Source: an uncultured Clostridia bacterium (GTDB lineage: Bacteria; Bacillota; Clostridia; UBA1381). From it: a stretch of DNA of 48,212 bases. A program made the position numbers and the translations under genes. The stretch is taken from positions 1-48,212 of the forward strand of contig CAKSRS010000011.1 of the NCBI GenBank assembly GCA_934487205.1, written 5' to 3'. The notes below the pieces were generated by a model, which was given only the letters and a program-made list of their open reading frames with translations, was not told the DNA's origin and did no database searches. How positions within the stretch are numbered: the stretch's first letter is position 1; every line of letters starts with the position of its first letter. This document shows, in pieces, positions 33,293 through 42,876 of this stretch.

Positions 33293-34378
33293 ATGATAAG
33301 TAAAGCTTTTCAGGATATCATTGCACAGATGGCAGATGTTTTCCCCAAAAAATTCGGAATTGCGGACGCGACAGGTTTGGTTCTTGCGGCTAACGGACCG
33401 GAAATTTCGGAGGATATTGTCGAGGAACTCGTTAATGCTGCTGCGGAAAATGACAAGCTTTTTGTACGCGAAGGATACACCGTAAGACTTATTGAAGGCA
33501 AGCCTTACCCCGAATATATTGTTTATGTTGAAGGAACCGACGAGATATCGCGTTATTGCTGTAACTCCATAACCGTTGCAGCAAACAATGTCCGTCGTTA
33601 TTATGATGAAAAATATGATAAAACAATATTTATGCAGAATATTATCTTTGATAATATGCTTGCTTTTGATTTGCATCAGAAAGCGCTGGAGCTGCATGTG
33701 GAGGTGGAAGTTCCGCGCGCTGTTTATTATATCAAGGTTATGAAAAAAGGTGAAATCGGCATTTACGAAGTTATTCGCAATATGTTCCCGGACAAGGAAC
33801 GCGATTTTGTGATTAATATTGACAGCAGTAATATTGTGTTGGTTAAAGAATTGCGTGACAATTCCGATGCCGAAACGATTAACGCCATTGCACATCAGAT
33901 TTTGGATACGGTTCATTCCGAAACAATGATGAGTATTTTAGTAGGCGTAAGTTCGATTTCGGAAAATATCAATCAGCTGAACACGTCCTATAAAGAGGCG
34001 CAGATTGCGCTTGAAGTCGGCAAGGTGTTTGACGAAGAAAAGGCTGTTTTGAATTACGATAATCTCGGTATAGGTCGCCTTATCTATCAGCTGCCGATAA
34101 AGCTTTGCGAACTGTTTTTGCAGGAAGTGTTCAAAAAGGGCGATATTTCGCTTTTGGATAACGAAACAATTCTGACAATAAACAAGTTTTTTGAGAACGA
34201 TTTGAACGTGTCGGAAACGTCACGTCAGCTTTTCGTACACAGAAATACGCTTGTGTACCGTCTTGAAAAAATTTATAAGCTGACAGGACTTGATTTAAGA
34301 AAATTTGACCAGGCAATTGTATTTAAAGTTGCAATGATGGTTCATAAATATTTAACCTCCAATCCGATGAAAATTTAA
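33293..34378 (+). CDS. CdaR/PucR-family transcriptional regulator
   Basis: A 361-residue regulator. The N-terminal ~130 residues resemble the sugar-diacid-recognition sensor domain (FGIADATGLVLAANGPEI); a central GGDEF-like PucR region follows, and the C-terminal PucR helix-turn-helix is FFENDLNVSETSRQLFVHRNTLVYRLEKIYKLTGLDL (about residues 300-340). Such proteins control carbohydrate or purine use; the ligand here is unknown and no obvious target catabolic genes are adjacent. The gene has its own promoter with a palindrome across the -35, and a weak hairpin after the stop (34390-34413). Confidence 0.85.
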   Translation: MISKAFQDIIAQMADVFPKKFGIADATGLVLAANGPEISEDIVEELVNAAAENDKLFVREGYTVRLIEGKPYPEYIVYVEGTDEISRYCCNSITVAANNVRRYYDEKYDKTIFMQNIIFDNMLAFDLHQKALELHVEVEVPRAVYYIKVMKKGEIGIYEVIRNMFPDKERDFVINIDSSNIVLVKELRDNSDAETINAIAHQILDTVHSETMMSILVGVSSISENINQLNTSYKEAQIALEVGKVFDEEKAVLNYDNLGIGRLIYQLPIKLCELFLQEVFKKGDISLLDNETILTINKFFENDLNVSETSRQLFVHRNTLVYRLEKIYKLTGLDLRKFDQAIVFKVAMMVHKYLTSNPMKI

Positions 34379-34389
34379 AAAAGTTGAAG

Positions 34390-34413
34390 TGTGCGGTATT
34401 TTTTTGCCGCACA
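34390..34413 (+). terminator. Weak hairpin after the CdaR-like gene
   Basis: TGTGCGG / CCGCACA with a T-rich loop and only a poor T tail. It may act as a partial terminator before ftsE. Confidence 0.4.
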
Positions 34414-34492
34414 TTCTGATTTAAGATTGATGCTGCGGTTAAAAACATATGTGGCGGGGCAGAAATTGGCGAAAGGAGCAAGGGTTATATAA

Positions 34493-35187
34493 TGATAGAG
34501 TTTGTAAATGTAACCAAAAGATTTGAAGATGCCGGCAATGTTGCGCTTGAAAATGCCAGCTTTAAGATAGAAAACGGCGAATTTGTATTTTTGGTGGGCT
34601 CAAGCGGAGCCGGAAAAACAACAATAACCAAATTGATTATGCGCGAAACCAATGTAACGGAAGGACAGGTTTTTTTGGACGGCATTGACGTAACCAAATT
34701 GCCGGATAAGGAAATTCCGTTTTTGCGCAGAAAAATGGGCGTAGTATTTCAGGACTTCCGCCTGCTGGAGGACAGGACTGTGTATGAAAATGTGGAGTTT
34801 GCCATGCGCATAGTCGGCGCGGGCAGACGCGAAATAAGAAAACGCGTTCCCGAAGTATTGAACGAGGTGGGACTTAATTATAAAGCGAAAATGTTTCCGC
34901 GCCAGCTTTCGGGCGGTGAACAGCAGAGGGTTGCGCTTGCAAGAGCGCTTGTAAATCACCCGCTCATTCTGATAGCGGACGAGCCGACAGGTAACCTTAA
35001 CCCCAAAACGGCTATGGAGATTATGGAAATTTTTGAAGAAATTAACCGCATGGGTACAACGATTATCATGGCTACCCACGCAAAAGATATTGTTGACGAG
35101 ATGAAAAAGCGCGTCATAGAAGTTCAGGACGGTAAGATTGTGCGCGATGAAGTGGGGGGTGAATACGTTGAAACTGTCGAAATTTAA
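34493..35187 (+). CDS. ftsE: Cell division ATP-binding protein FtsE
   Basis: A 230-231-residue ABC ATPase. Walker A is GSSGAGKTT, the signature LSGGEQQRVALARA, Walker B LILIADEPTGNL and H-loop ATHAKD. It pairs with the permease-like FtsX to transmit a cytoplasmic signal to wall hydrolases at the septum. AAAGGAGCAAGG precedes the start codon near 34493. Its 3' end overlaps ftsX by 20 bp. The following hydrolase and CtpA genes make this the standard FtsEX-PcsB/CwlO-type cluster. Confidence 0.95.
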
Positions 35188-36061
35188 GTATTCCTTCTCG
35201 GAGGCGAAAAAAAATGTTTCCCGAAACGGACTCATGAGCATTGCGTCCTTGTTCACGATTGCGTGCTGTCTGATTATTTTGGGTGTGTTTGCGATTTTGT
35301 CGCTCAACGTAAACTCAATAACGGACCAGATTAAAGACCAGTGCGAAGTGCAGCTGTACATTAATGCGGGAACGCCGCAGGAACGCGTTGAGGCAATCGG
35401 CAACGAAATCAGAGCGGTTGACAACGTTAAAGAGGCGACGCTGTTTACGAAGGAGCAAACGCTCGAATATGCGAAAAACGATATGTTTGCCGGCAAGGAA
35501 GATTTGCTTGACGGTTTTGATGATGACAACCCGTTCAGCGATTCGTATAAAATAATCCTGACCGATATAGAAAAGACCGACACGACGGTGGAGGCGCTTT
35601 CGGGAATACAGGACGTCGAGAAAGTTGTAAATAAACAAGATGTCGTAAATATTGTTTTATCCGTTTCAAGCTTGCTGAAAAAATTCAGTATAGCCGTAAT
35701 GCTTGTGTTGCTGATAGTTGCGATTGTCATAATATCCAACACGGTAAAACTGACGGTATTCAACCGACGCAAGGAAATTAATATCATGAAATATATCGGC
35801 GCAACAGACAGATTTATTCGTGTTCCATTTGTGCTTGAAGGTTTGATAATCGGATTTTTGGGCGCAGTACTCGCGTTCCTGGTGGTATTTTGGGGATATT
35901 TTGCACTTTTAAAATATATGACCGGATTAAGTTTCAGCGTGTTTAAGCTGATAAGCCTTTCCGAAGTATCACCGATAATCGGAATACTTTTCGTGGTATT
36001 CGGCTGCCTTATAGGCGTTTCCGGAAGTGCAATTTCTATGAGAAAATATCTGCATGTTTAG
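35168..36061 (+). CDS. ftsX: Cell division protein FtsX
   Basis: A 297-residue permease-like protein with the FtsX pattern: one N-terminal membrane helix (SIASLFTIACCLIILGVFAI), an external domain of about 110 residues (EVQLYINAGTPQERV onward), then three membrane helices with the conserved EINIMKYIGATDRFIRVPFVLEG. TTG 35168 was taken as the start because GGGGGGTG lies 6 bp upstream and the length then fits; the earlier frame is ftsE sequence. The external loop should bind the coiled coil of the hydrolase encoded next. Confidence 0.92.
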   Translation: MKLSKFKYSFSEAKKNVSRNGLMSIASLFTIACCLIILGVFAILSLNVNSITDQIKDQCEVQLYINAGTPQERVEAIGNEIRAVDNVKEATLFTKEQTLEYAKNDMFAGKEDLLDGFDDDNPFSDSYKIILTDIEKTDTTVEALSGIQDVEKVVNKQDVVNIVLSVSSLLKKFSIAVMLVLLIVAIVIISNTVKLTVFNRRKEINIMKYIGATDRFIRVPFVLEGLIIGFLGAVLAFLVVFWGYFALLKYMTGLSFSVFKLISLSEVSPIIGILFVVFGCLIGVSGSAISMRKYLHV

Positions 36062-36071
36062 GAGGATAACC

Positions 36072-37208
36072 ATGAAAAAGAGGATAACGGCGCTGTTGCT
36101 TTGTATTTCGGTGATATTTTCCGGCACGGCGTATGCCGCGAAAAGCGTCAGCCAATTGAAGGACGATTTGTCGGCAAACCAAAAAAAGGCGGAACAGGCA
36201 AAAAAGCAAATACAGTCAAAACAGGCGGAGAAAAACTCGCAAAAAGCGCAGAAAGACGCGCTGGACGTAGATATTGCCAATCTTCAAGGCGATATTGATG
36301 AAGTTCAGGCGGTAATTGATGATAAAAATGCCGAAATCCAGGCGAAAAGCAAGGAAATCACAGCGCTTGACAATGAATTGAAAAAGACGGACAAACAGCT
36401 TAAAAAACGCATGAAGGTTGTTTACGAAAGCGGTACAACCTCATATCTTGAACTCATTTTGCAGGCGGACGGTGTGTCGGATTTGTTTACGCGTCTTTCG
36501 GTTGTCGAGTCGATTTTAAAGCATGATAACGAGATGATGGACGGTTTTGAGGCACAGATTACGCAGCTTTCGGAGGCAAAGAAAATTGTTGAGAATGAGA
36601 AAACCGAGCAGGTAGAGGCTCGCAAAATTCTTGAAAGTAAACAAAGCACGATTGAAAGCAAGAAAGCCGAAAAGGAAAAAATAATAAACGCATTAAACAG
36701 TGATATCAACGCGCTGAAAAAGCAAGAGGAAGAAGCGGAAAAGGCAGAAAAGCAGCTCCAGGCGCAGATTACCGCGGCGCTTAAAGCATCGACGCAAAAA
36801 GCCGTTGTTTACAGCGGTAACGGCAAATTCGGATTTCCGCTGACGAGTTACTCGAAGATAAGTTCGCCGTACGGCTGGCGAATACACCCGATAACAAAAA
36901 CACGGAAATTGCACAGCGGAATTGATTACGCCGCGGCGTACGGGACATCTATTCTTGCTGCGGAGGACGGCGTTGTACTTACTGCCGGCTGGAACGGCGG
37001 CTACGGATATTGCGTAACTATAAACCACGGCGGCGGATATGTTACGCTGTACGGACATTGCAGCAGTCTGTCGGTAAGTGCGGGACAATCGGTTAAGCGC
37101 GGACAGGTTATAGCGAAAGTCGGTTCAACCGGAAATTCGACCGGAAACCATCTGCATTTTGAGGTAAGAACGGGCGGAAGCGCGGTAAATCCGGCGGGAT
37201 ATCTGTAA
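36072..37208 (+). CDS. Secreted M23 peptidase with coiled coil (EnvC/PcsB-like)
   Basis: A 378-residue exported murein hydrolase. The signal peptide is KKRITALLLCISVIFSGTAYA. A long Lys/Glu/Gln-rich coiled coil spans about residues 25-245 and carries the YESGTTSYLELILQADGVSDLFTRL segment typical of FtsX-controlled hydrolases. The C-terminal LytM/M23 domain shows HSGIDYAA and HLHFEVR, both zinc motifs intact, so it should be catalytically active (unlike EnvC). AGGAGG lies 5 bp before ATG. Its place directly after ftsEX supports activation by that complex. Confidence 0.92.
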   Translation: MKKRITALLLCISVIFSGTAYAAKSVSQLKDDLSANQKKAEQAKKQIQSKQAEKNSQKAQKDALDVDIANLQGDIDEVQAVIDDKNAEIQAKSKEITALDNELKKTDKQLKKRMKVVYESGTTSYLELILQADGVSDLFTRLSVVESILKHDNEMMDGFEAQITQLSEAKKIVENEKTEQVEARKILESKQSTIESKKAEKEKIINALNSDINALKKQEEEAEKAEKQLQAQITAALKASTQKAVVYSGNGKFGFPLTSYSKISSPYGWRIHPITKTRKLHSGIDYAAAYGTSILAAEDGVVLTAGWNGGYGYCVTINHGGGYVTLYGHCSSLSVSAGQSVKRGQVIAKVGSTGNSTGNHLHFEVRTGGSAVNPAGYL

Positions 37209-37221
37209 TATGTAATTAAGG

Positions 37222-37253
37222 GGCTGCGGCATAAATAATATTTTGCCGCGGCC
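37222..37253 (+). terminator. Hairpin between the hydrolase gene and ctpA
   Basis: GGCTGCGGCA / TGCCGCGGCC around an AT-rich loop, with only TT after the stem. It may be a weak terminator or mRNA stabiliser. Confidence 0.45.
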
Positions 37254-37313
37254 TTATAATATTACGCAAAAAAATGCATAAGATAAAGTATATATAATTT
37301 GGAGGTTTTGGAA

Positions 37314-38495
37314 ATGAACAGCAAAAAAAGCTTTGTGATAACCATAGTAATAACCGCGCTTGTCACATGTCTTGCAACCAATGTTGTGCGCGACGTCTCG
37401 TATGCCGCGGGCGAAGGAAAATCCATGCAGAAAATTGCGGCGGTAAAAAAGATGCTGTCCAATTATTCGCTGTTTGGCGTTGACGAAGGAAAAGTTGCCG
37501 ACTATGCATCTATGGCAATGGCTGCGGCGGTTGACGACCCATACACCGCTTATTACCCGAAGGAAGATTTTGATTCGTATAAGAGCAATATTATGTCCAC
37601 ATATGTCGGAATAGGCGCAACTCTCGGCGCCGATACGGAAAATGACAAACTTGTCGTTGTATCGCCGATGGAGGACAGCCCGGCAGAAAAGGCGGGCATG
37701 CGTTCGGGCGATGCCATTACGGCAATTGACGGTGAGCATTACAGCGCAAATCAGCTGTCCGAGGCGGCTACATACCTTAAAAACGGTGAAGAAGGTACAT
37801 CTGTCGCAATTACTCTTGAACGCGAGGGAACGGGGAAGATAGATATAACGGTTACGCGCGAGGCCATTGTAAAAATCAGTGTTAAATCGAAAATGCTTGC
37901 GGACGGCACGGGTTATATCAGAATAACCGGCTTTGAGTCGCAGGGCGAACCGGGGTCAAAAAACACATATGATGAATTTAAGGAGAACGTCGAGGCTCTG
38001 CAATCGGCAGGAATGAATAAAATGATAATTGATGTGCGCGACAACCCAGGCGGTGATTTGAACGTGGTATGCAAAATCGCGGATATGCTGTTGCCTAAGG
38101 GCATTATAACCTATACCGAGGATAAGCACGGGAAGCGCACGACTATAAATTCCGACAGCAATGAAATAGATATGCCTATGGCAATATTGGTAAACGGCGG
38201 CAGCGCGTCGGCATCGGAAGTGCTGACGGGAGCTTTGAAGGATTATAAAAAAGCGACTGTTATCGGAACAAAAACCTACGGAAAAGGAATTGTACAGACG
38301 GTCTATCCGTTCACCGATGGTTCAGGAATTTCGATAACGACGGCGAAATATTACACGCCGAGCGGCGTTTGTATTCATAAAATCGGAATTGAACCGGATA
38401 TTACGGTGGAAATGAACACAGATAAGCCGATTTCGGAGTTGGATTTAAATGAAGATACGCAACTCCGAAAGGCGATTGAGACTTTGTCAAACTGA
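37314..38495 (+). CDS. ctpA: C-terminal processing peptidase (S41, CtpA/CtpB)
   Basis: A 393-residue membrane-anchored protease: an N-terminal helix (SFVITIVITALVTCLATNVV), a PDZ domain (about 105-180, with SPAEKAGMRSGDAITAIDGE), and the S41 core with the catalytic Ser in NGGSASASEVLTG and Lys in GTKTYGKGIVQ. It cuts exported proteins at their C-termini; after ftsEX and a wall hydrolase it may control hydrolase turnover, or act like CtpB in sporulation. GGAGG is 8 bp before ATG 37314. The stop overlaps the end of the convergent EamA gene by 9 bp. Confidence 0.93.
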   Translation: MNSKKSFVITIVITALVTCLATNVVRDVSYAAGEGKSMQKIAAVKKMLSNYSLFGVDEGKVADYASMAMAAAVDDPYTAYYPKEDFDSYKSNIMSTYVGIGATLGADTENDKLVVVSPMEDSPAEKAGMRSGDAITAIDGEHYSANQLSEAATYLKNGEEGTSVAITLEREGTGKIDITVTREAIVKISVKSKMLADGTGYIRITGFESQGEPGSKNTYDEFKENVEALQSAGMNKMIIDVRDNPGGDLNVVCKIADMLLPKGIITYTEDKHGKRTTINSDSNEIDMPMAILVNGGSASASEVLTGALKDYKKATVIGTKTYGKGIVQTVYPFTDGSGISITTAKYYTPSGVCIHKIGIEPDITVEMNTDKPISELDLNEDTQLRKAIETLSN

Positions 38496-39371
38496 CTTTT
38501 TGATATTAAGCATAACAACGGCGAACAGCACCAGCACCATGCCGACAAAGCCGATTAATGTGAGTTTTTCATTAAACACGATTATGCCGGCAAGCGACGC
38601 GACAACCGTTTCGATAGTTGCCATGATTGATGCTTTGCCCGACTCAACATATTTCAGTCCGTATGTGTAAAAAATGTACGGCAGCACCGAACTTAAAACG
38701 GTGAATATTACGGTGAGTAGGATTATGTCCGGGCGGCTTGCGGCAACGGAACAGATTTGGTTGAAGTCGACGACGAACAGGGTGCCGATTGTTGAAAAAA
38801 TAAAGGTGTACGCCGTCACGGTTGCCGATGAATATTTTTTCAGCGCAACACGCCCAAAGATGCTGTAAAGAGCGTAGCAAAAACCGGAGCATATTCCGAT
38901 AAATACGATAAACGGCGTGAGCGTCACATTAGTTTCCGTTCCGCAAATCATAAAACAGCCGACGGCGGCCATAATCAAAGCGATGATTTTGGCTGCCGTT
39001 ATTTTTTCTTTAAAAAATATTGCCGACATCAGCATAACAAAAAACGGCGCCGTGTACAAAAGTATTGCCGCAACCGACATGGACGCGGCGCTGATTGTAT
39101 AAAAATAACACAGCGAAAATGTGAAAAAGCTCAATATTCCAGACCCGAAAAAGTACCACCAGTCCTTCAGGTCGATTTTCATTTTGCTTTTATCCGTGAT
39201 AAGCAAAAATCCGCCTATGCCGACAGCGGTTATGATGCTGCGGAAAAACATAAGCTGAAAATTGTCCAGTCCGGCGGCGTTGATTATGCGCACAAAAATG
39301 CCCGTGACCCCCCAAAGACTGCCTGCGAGCAGGATTGAAAGCGCGGGTAAATTTTTTTGAGATTTATTCAT
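38487..39371 (-). CDS. EamA/DMT-family transporter
   Basis: A 294-residue membrane protein with about ten hydrophobic helices in two repeated EamA halves: first half from LPALSILLAGSLWGVTGIFVR, second from FIVFIGICSGFCYALYSIFGR, ending GFVGMVLVLFAVVMLNI. DMT-superfamily members export amino acids, nucleosides or drug-like metabolites; the substrate cannot be told. The start overlaps the recD2 stop by 4 bp (ATGA), so it is coupled to recD2, and its end overlaps the convergent ctpA end by 9 bp with no terminator between. Confidence 0.88.
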   Translation of the reverse strand: MNKSQKNLPALSILLAGSLWGVTGIFVRIINAAGLDNFQLMFFRSIITAVGIGGFLLITDKSKMKIDLKDWWYFFGSGILSFFTFSLCYFYTISAASMSVAAILLYTAPFFVMLMSAIFFKEKITAAKIIALIMAAVGCFMICGTETNVTLTPFIVFIGICSGFCYALYSIFGRVALKKYSSATVTAYTFIFSTIGTLFVVDFNQICSVAASRPDIILLTVIFTVLSSVLPYIFYTYGLKYVESGKASIMATIETVVASLAGIIVFNEKLTLIGFVGMVLVLFAVVMLNIKKSV

Positions 39372-41608
39372 GATTTGTCCTCCGTAAATTGAGCTATATT
39401 TTTAAGTTTGGTACAAAGACCGGTAAAACGCTTTTTTTCGTCGTTATTGCGTACCATAGCCGCGCATGCCGATTGCATGCCGACAAGGATAACCATATTT
39501 TTAGCGCGTGTAACGGCGGTATATAACAGGTTGCGGCACATCAGCATGGGCGCAAAGTGGCATACGGGAATGATTACGACAGGAAATTCGCTGCCCTGAC
39601 TTTTATGCACCGTAATTGCATATGCCAAATCAAGACAATCCAGGTCGTTAAAGCTGTATTCTGTTTCTTTGTCGTCATCGAAAATTATCGTCATGCTGCG
39701 ATCTTTAACCGAAATGCTGTCTATAATGCCCATGTCGCCGTTAAAAATTCCGGAACCGTTTTCGCCCCCGGGGCGCGTCCATATAATATCGTAGTTATTT
39801 TTTATCTGCATTACCTTGTCACCGACGCGGAATATTGTTTTGCCGTATGCATATTCCTGTTTCAGCATGTCGGGCGGGTTAAGGCTTTTTTGCAGCTCGT
39901 GATTAAGCCGCACCGAACCCGCGTCGCCTTTTTTTGATGGCGAGAGCACCTGAATGGACGTGAGCGGATTAAATCCGTAGCTGCGCGGCAGACGGTTGCG
40001 GTATAAATCTATTATTGTGGCGGCCGCAACGTCGCTTGATGAACGGCTGAGGAAAAAGAAATCCTTATTGTGCGCGGATAAATCCGGCATTTCGCCGCAG
40101 TTGATTTTGTGCGCGTTCATAACAATCAGACTCTCCTGTGCCTGGCGGAAAATGTGCGTCAGATGAATAACCGGTATCAAATCACTGTCGATTATGTCTT
40201 TCAGCACATTCCCTGCGCCGACCGACGGAAGCTGGTCGCTGTCGCCCGAAAAAATCACCTTTGCACCGCGTTTTACCGCTTTTAAAAATGACTGCATGAG
40301 TAAAAGGTCGACCATGCTCACCTCGTCGAGAATAATGACGTCAAACGGGAGCGTATTGTTTTCGTTATATGAGAAACGCGCAATCGTTTCATCGCCGCCC
40401 GGTTGCATGCAGAGGAGGCGGTGAATTGTTTTTGCTTCGAGCCCCGTAACCTGGCTCATTCGTTTTGCCGCGCGGCCCGTCGGAGCGGCAAGTGCAACCG
40501 AAAGATGCATTGCGCCCAAAGCCTCGATTATGGTGTTTATCGTGGTGGTTTTTCCCGTTCCCGGTCCGCCGGTAATTACCGTGCAGCCGTGATTAACGGC
40601 GGTATAGACTGCATTTTTCTGCTCTTTGTCCAGCTCAATTCCGTCTCGTTTTTCGATGTCGGAAATTATTTCATCAATTTCGGCGTCGGTGAGAGTGTGT
40701 GAAGGCTCGGTTACGGCAAGCGACGCAAGCCGCCGTGCCGTGTACACCTCCGCCTGATAAAATGCCGCAAGATAGCATGCCTCGTCATTTTCGGCGGGCG
40801 TGCACGATATATCGCCTTTTAAGTCAAGGGCAGTTATGCCGTTTTGTATTTCTTCCGCGCTTACGGCAAGATGCGTTGCGGCATCTTTAATCAAAACCGA
40901 TTTCGGCAGATATGTATGACCGTACGCATATGCGGCATTGTTTAAAATATACTTCAGGCATGCCTGAATACGCATGGGCGAATTTTTCGGAAGTCCGCGC
41001 AAATGCGCAATGTTATCGGCGGTTTTGAATGTAATTCCGTCTACTATGTCGGAAAGTATGTAAGGATTTTCCTTGATTTTCTGCACCGCGTCGCTGCCGA
41101 GAGCCTGATGCACCTTTACCGCAAGATTTGTGGAAATATCATATTGCTGCAAAAACATTATTATATTTTGCATGGATTGCAGTTCCAGGTATGATTTGCC
41201 GATTTTTTCCGCCTTTGCGGCGGATATTCCCTTGATTTCGCTGAGACGCATAGGGTCGGTGAGCATAATGTCGAGTGTATCGGTACCGAAACGCTCCACT
41301 ATTTTTTTTGCCGTCGCCTCACGTATGCCGGAAATCACGCCGGAGGACAGATAGTCGATTATTGACTGCTCGTCGGTCGGCATAATGGTTTCATAATATG
41401 TAACGCGCAGCTGTTCACCATAGTCGGGGTGCATCGTCCAGGTGCCTGTCACAGAAATATTTTCATTCACACTAAGATACGGCATATACCCCGTTGCCGT
41501 AAAAAGACCGTCGCTCGGCGAGTCTATTTCGCAAACTGTATAGCCGTTTTCGCTGTTTTGATATATGATTTCAAATACGCTTCCGCCTATTGTAACATTA
41601 TCGTCCAT
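39368..41608 (-). CDS. recD2: RecD2-type ATP-dependent DNA helicase
   Basis: A 746-residue SF1B helicase not tied to RecBC. The RecD2-specific N-terminal OB-like domain and a helix-hairpin-helix stretch (MRLSEIKGISAAKAEKIG) lead to Walker A GGPGTGKTTTI, motif II DEVSMVD, motif III GDSDQLPSVGAGN, and late motifs AYAITVHKSQGSEFPVVI and LLYTAVTRAKNMV. It unwinds DNA 5'-3' and acts in repair. Its ribosome binding site is weak (GGGACGATAGT). Its promoter overlaps that of rdgB on the other strand. The EamA gene follows in the same transcript. Confidence 0.94.
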   Translation of the reverse strand: MDDNVTIGGSVFEIIYQNSENGYTVCEIDSPSDGLFTATGYMPYLSVNENISVTGTWTMHPDYGEQLRVTYYETIMPTDEQSIIDYLSSGVISGIREATAKKIVERFGTDTLDIMLTDPMRLSEIKGISAAKAEKIGKSYLELQSMQNIIMFLQQYDISTNLAVKVHQALGSDAVQKIKENPYILSDIVDGITFKTADNIAHLRGLPKNSPMRIQACLKYILNNAAYAYGHTYLPKSVLIKDAATHLAVSAEEIQNGITALDLKGDISCTPAENDEACYLAAFYQAEVYTARRLASLAVTEPSHTLTDAEIDEIISDIEKRDGIELDKEQKNAVYTAVNHGCTVITGGPGTGKTTTINTIIEALGAMHLSVALAAPTGRAAKRMSQVTGLEAKTIHRLLCMQPGGDETIARFSYNENNTLPFDVIILDEVSMVDLLLMQSFLKAVKRGAKVIFSGDSDQLPSVGAGNVLKDIIDSDLIPVIHLTHIFRQAQESLIVMNAHKINCGEMPDLSAHNKDFFFLSRSSSDVAAATIIDLYRNRLPRSYGFNPLTSIQVLSPSKKGDAGSVRLNHELQKSLNPPDMLKQEYAYGKTIFRVGDKVMQIKNNYDIIWTRPGGENGSGIFNGDMGIIDSISVKDRSMTIIFDDDKETEYSFNDLDCLDLAYAITVHKSQGSEFPVVIIPVCHFAPMLMCRNLLYTAVTRAKNMVILVGMQSACAAMVRNNDEKKRFTGLCTKLKNIAQFTEDKS

Positions 41609-41641
41609 ACTATCGTCCCATAAAAAATTATTAATAAAATC

Positions 41642-41670
41642 ATTATATCACAATTTTTAGTTGACGGCAA
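41642..41670 (-). promoter_or_regulatory. Sigma-A promoter of recD2
   Basis: On minus: TTGCCG (41665-41670), 17-bp spacer, TATAAT (41642-41647). Its -35 shares two bases with the -35 of the divergent rdgB promoter. Confidence 0.8.
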
Positions 41671-41689
41671 GGCTTTTGAGTGATATAAT
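41661..41689 (+). promoter_or_regulatory. Sigma-A promoter of the rdgB operon
   Basis: TTGACG (41661-41666), 17-bp spacer, TATAAT (41684-41689). Confidence 0.88.
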
Positions 41690-41727
41690 TAAGAAAGAGT
41701 TTATTAAGGAAACGGACGGTAATATAC

Positions 41728-42315
41728 ATGAAAATAGTTGCGGCAACGACAAATAAGGGAAAAGTTCGCGAATTTCAGGAAGTTTTGGGCGAAATAGGCT
41801 GTGAAGTCGTTTCAATGCAGGACGTCGGACTTAATCTTGAAATTGAGGAGACGGGTTCGACGTACAAGGAAAATGCACTGATAAAGGCGCGTGCAGTATC
41901 GCTTTTGTGCGATTGTGCCGTAATGGCGGACGATTCGGGATTGTGTGTGGACGCGCTGGACGGTGCGCCGGGGCTTTATTCCGCACGCTTTGCGGGGGAC
42001 GGCGCTACCGACGAGGACAGAAATCAAAAGCTGCTTGCGGCTATGCGCGGCGTTGAAAACAGACATGCTGAATATGTTGCATGTATAGCATTCATTTTTC
42101 CCGACGGCAGAGAGGTAACGGCAGAAGGCAAAGTGGAAGGAGAAATTATGACGGAGGAGCATGGCAGCGGCGGATTCGGATATGACCCGCTGTTTTACTG
42201 CACCGAGATAAAAAAATGTTTCGGACTTGCGTCCCCCGATGAAAAAAACGCGGTAAGCCACCGCGGAAAAGCACTGCACGAGCTGTGTGAAATTTTAAAG
42301 AAAGAGGTAGAGTAA
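41728..42315 (+). CDS. rdgB: XTP/dITP diphosphatase (RdgB/HAM1)
   Basis: A 195-residue house-cleaning enzyme that hydrolyses dITP and XTP to monophosphates. Seen: ATTNKGKVREFQEVLGE at the N-terminus, the metal and base region ADDSGLCVDALDGAPGLYSARFAGD, GSGGFGYDPLF, and SHRGKALHEL near the end. It is full length and heads an operon from a consensus promoter; its stop codon directly abuts the next ATG. Confidence 0.96.
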   Translation: MKIVAATTNKGKVREFQEVLGEIGCEVVSMQDVGLNLEIEETGSTYKENALIKARAVSLLCDCAVMADDSGLCVDALDGAPGLYSARFAGDGATDEDRNQKLLAAMRGVENRHAEYVACIAFIFPDGREVTAEGKVEGEIMTEEHGSGGFGYDPLFYCTEIKKCFGLASPDEKNAVSHRGKALHELCEILKKEVE

Positions 42316-42840
42316 ATGGATATTTTCTGCGAGTACATGGTAAAACGTAAAAAGGAGCCGAAGGATACATTTATCATTTTCGGCAGTATAGTTTTGGGGA
42401 TTATTTTATCATTTGCCGTGCTGCTGTTCTTAATGCGGTACATTGCGGCGATAGCCGTGCTGGTAGTTGTGGGGATTTGGTACGGCGTTGCGTATATTAT
42501 CCGCAGCACAGACGTGGAGTATGAGTATATTTTAACGAACAGCGTGATGGATATCGATAAAATAATGGCAAAAAAGTCACGCAAACGTGTTGTCAGAAAT
42601 CTTGATTTTAAAGAGGTGACGCGCTGTGCACCGACAAACGGCGAGCCTTTGCCGGCGGAACCGGGCATAAAAGTGCTGGACTACTCGGGTGATATTACGG
42701 ATAAATCGGTGTATTATGTGGATTTTAACAAAAACGGCGAAAACACAAGAATGTATTTCAAACCGAACGCAAAAATATTAAAGAACATTAAAACGGAGAA
42801 TCCGCGCGGTGTGACGGTTAATCCGGAAGATATAATGTAA
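42316..42840 (+). CDS. Membrane protein of unknown function (DUF6106-like)
   Basis: A 174-residue protein. A basic N-terminus (EYMVKRKKEPKD) precedes two adjacent hydrophobic segments (about residues 19-60); the rest is soluble and charged, with VEYEYILTNSVMDIDKIMAKKSRKRV, a pattern I associate with the clostridial DUF6106 family. No catalytic motif is visible. It starts immediately after the rdgB stop and lies 36 bp before nnr, so it is co-transcribed with nucleotide and cofactor repair genes. The function is unknown. Confidence 0.7.
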   Translation: MDIFCEYMVKRKKEPKDTFIIFGSIVLGIILSFAVLLFLMRYIAAIAVLVVVGIWYGVAYIIRSTDVEYEYILTNSVMDIDKIMAKKSRKRVVRNLDFKEVTRCAPTNGEPLPAEPGIKVLDYSGDITDKSVYYVDFNKNGENTRMYFKPNAKILKNIKTENPRGVTVNPEDIM

Positions 42841-42876
42841 TTCGTGCTGTCGTACGGCGGCGGACGGGAGTTTTAG

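Noticed and set aside
38294..38306. AGACGGTCT inside ctpA, like the noc-leader sites
   Set aside because: A single 9-bp match in coding DNA is expected by chance in a window of this size.
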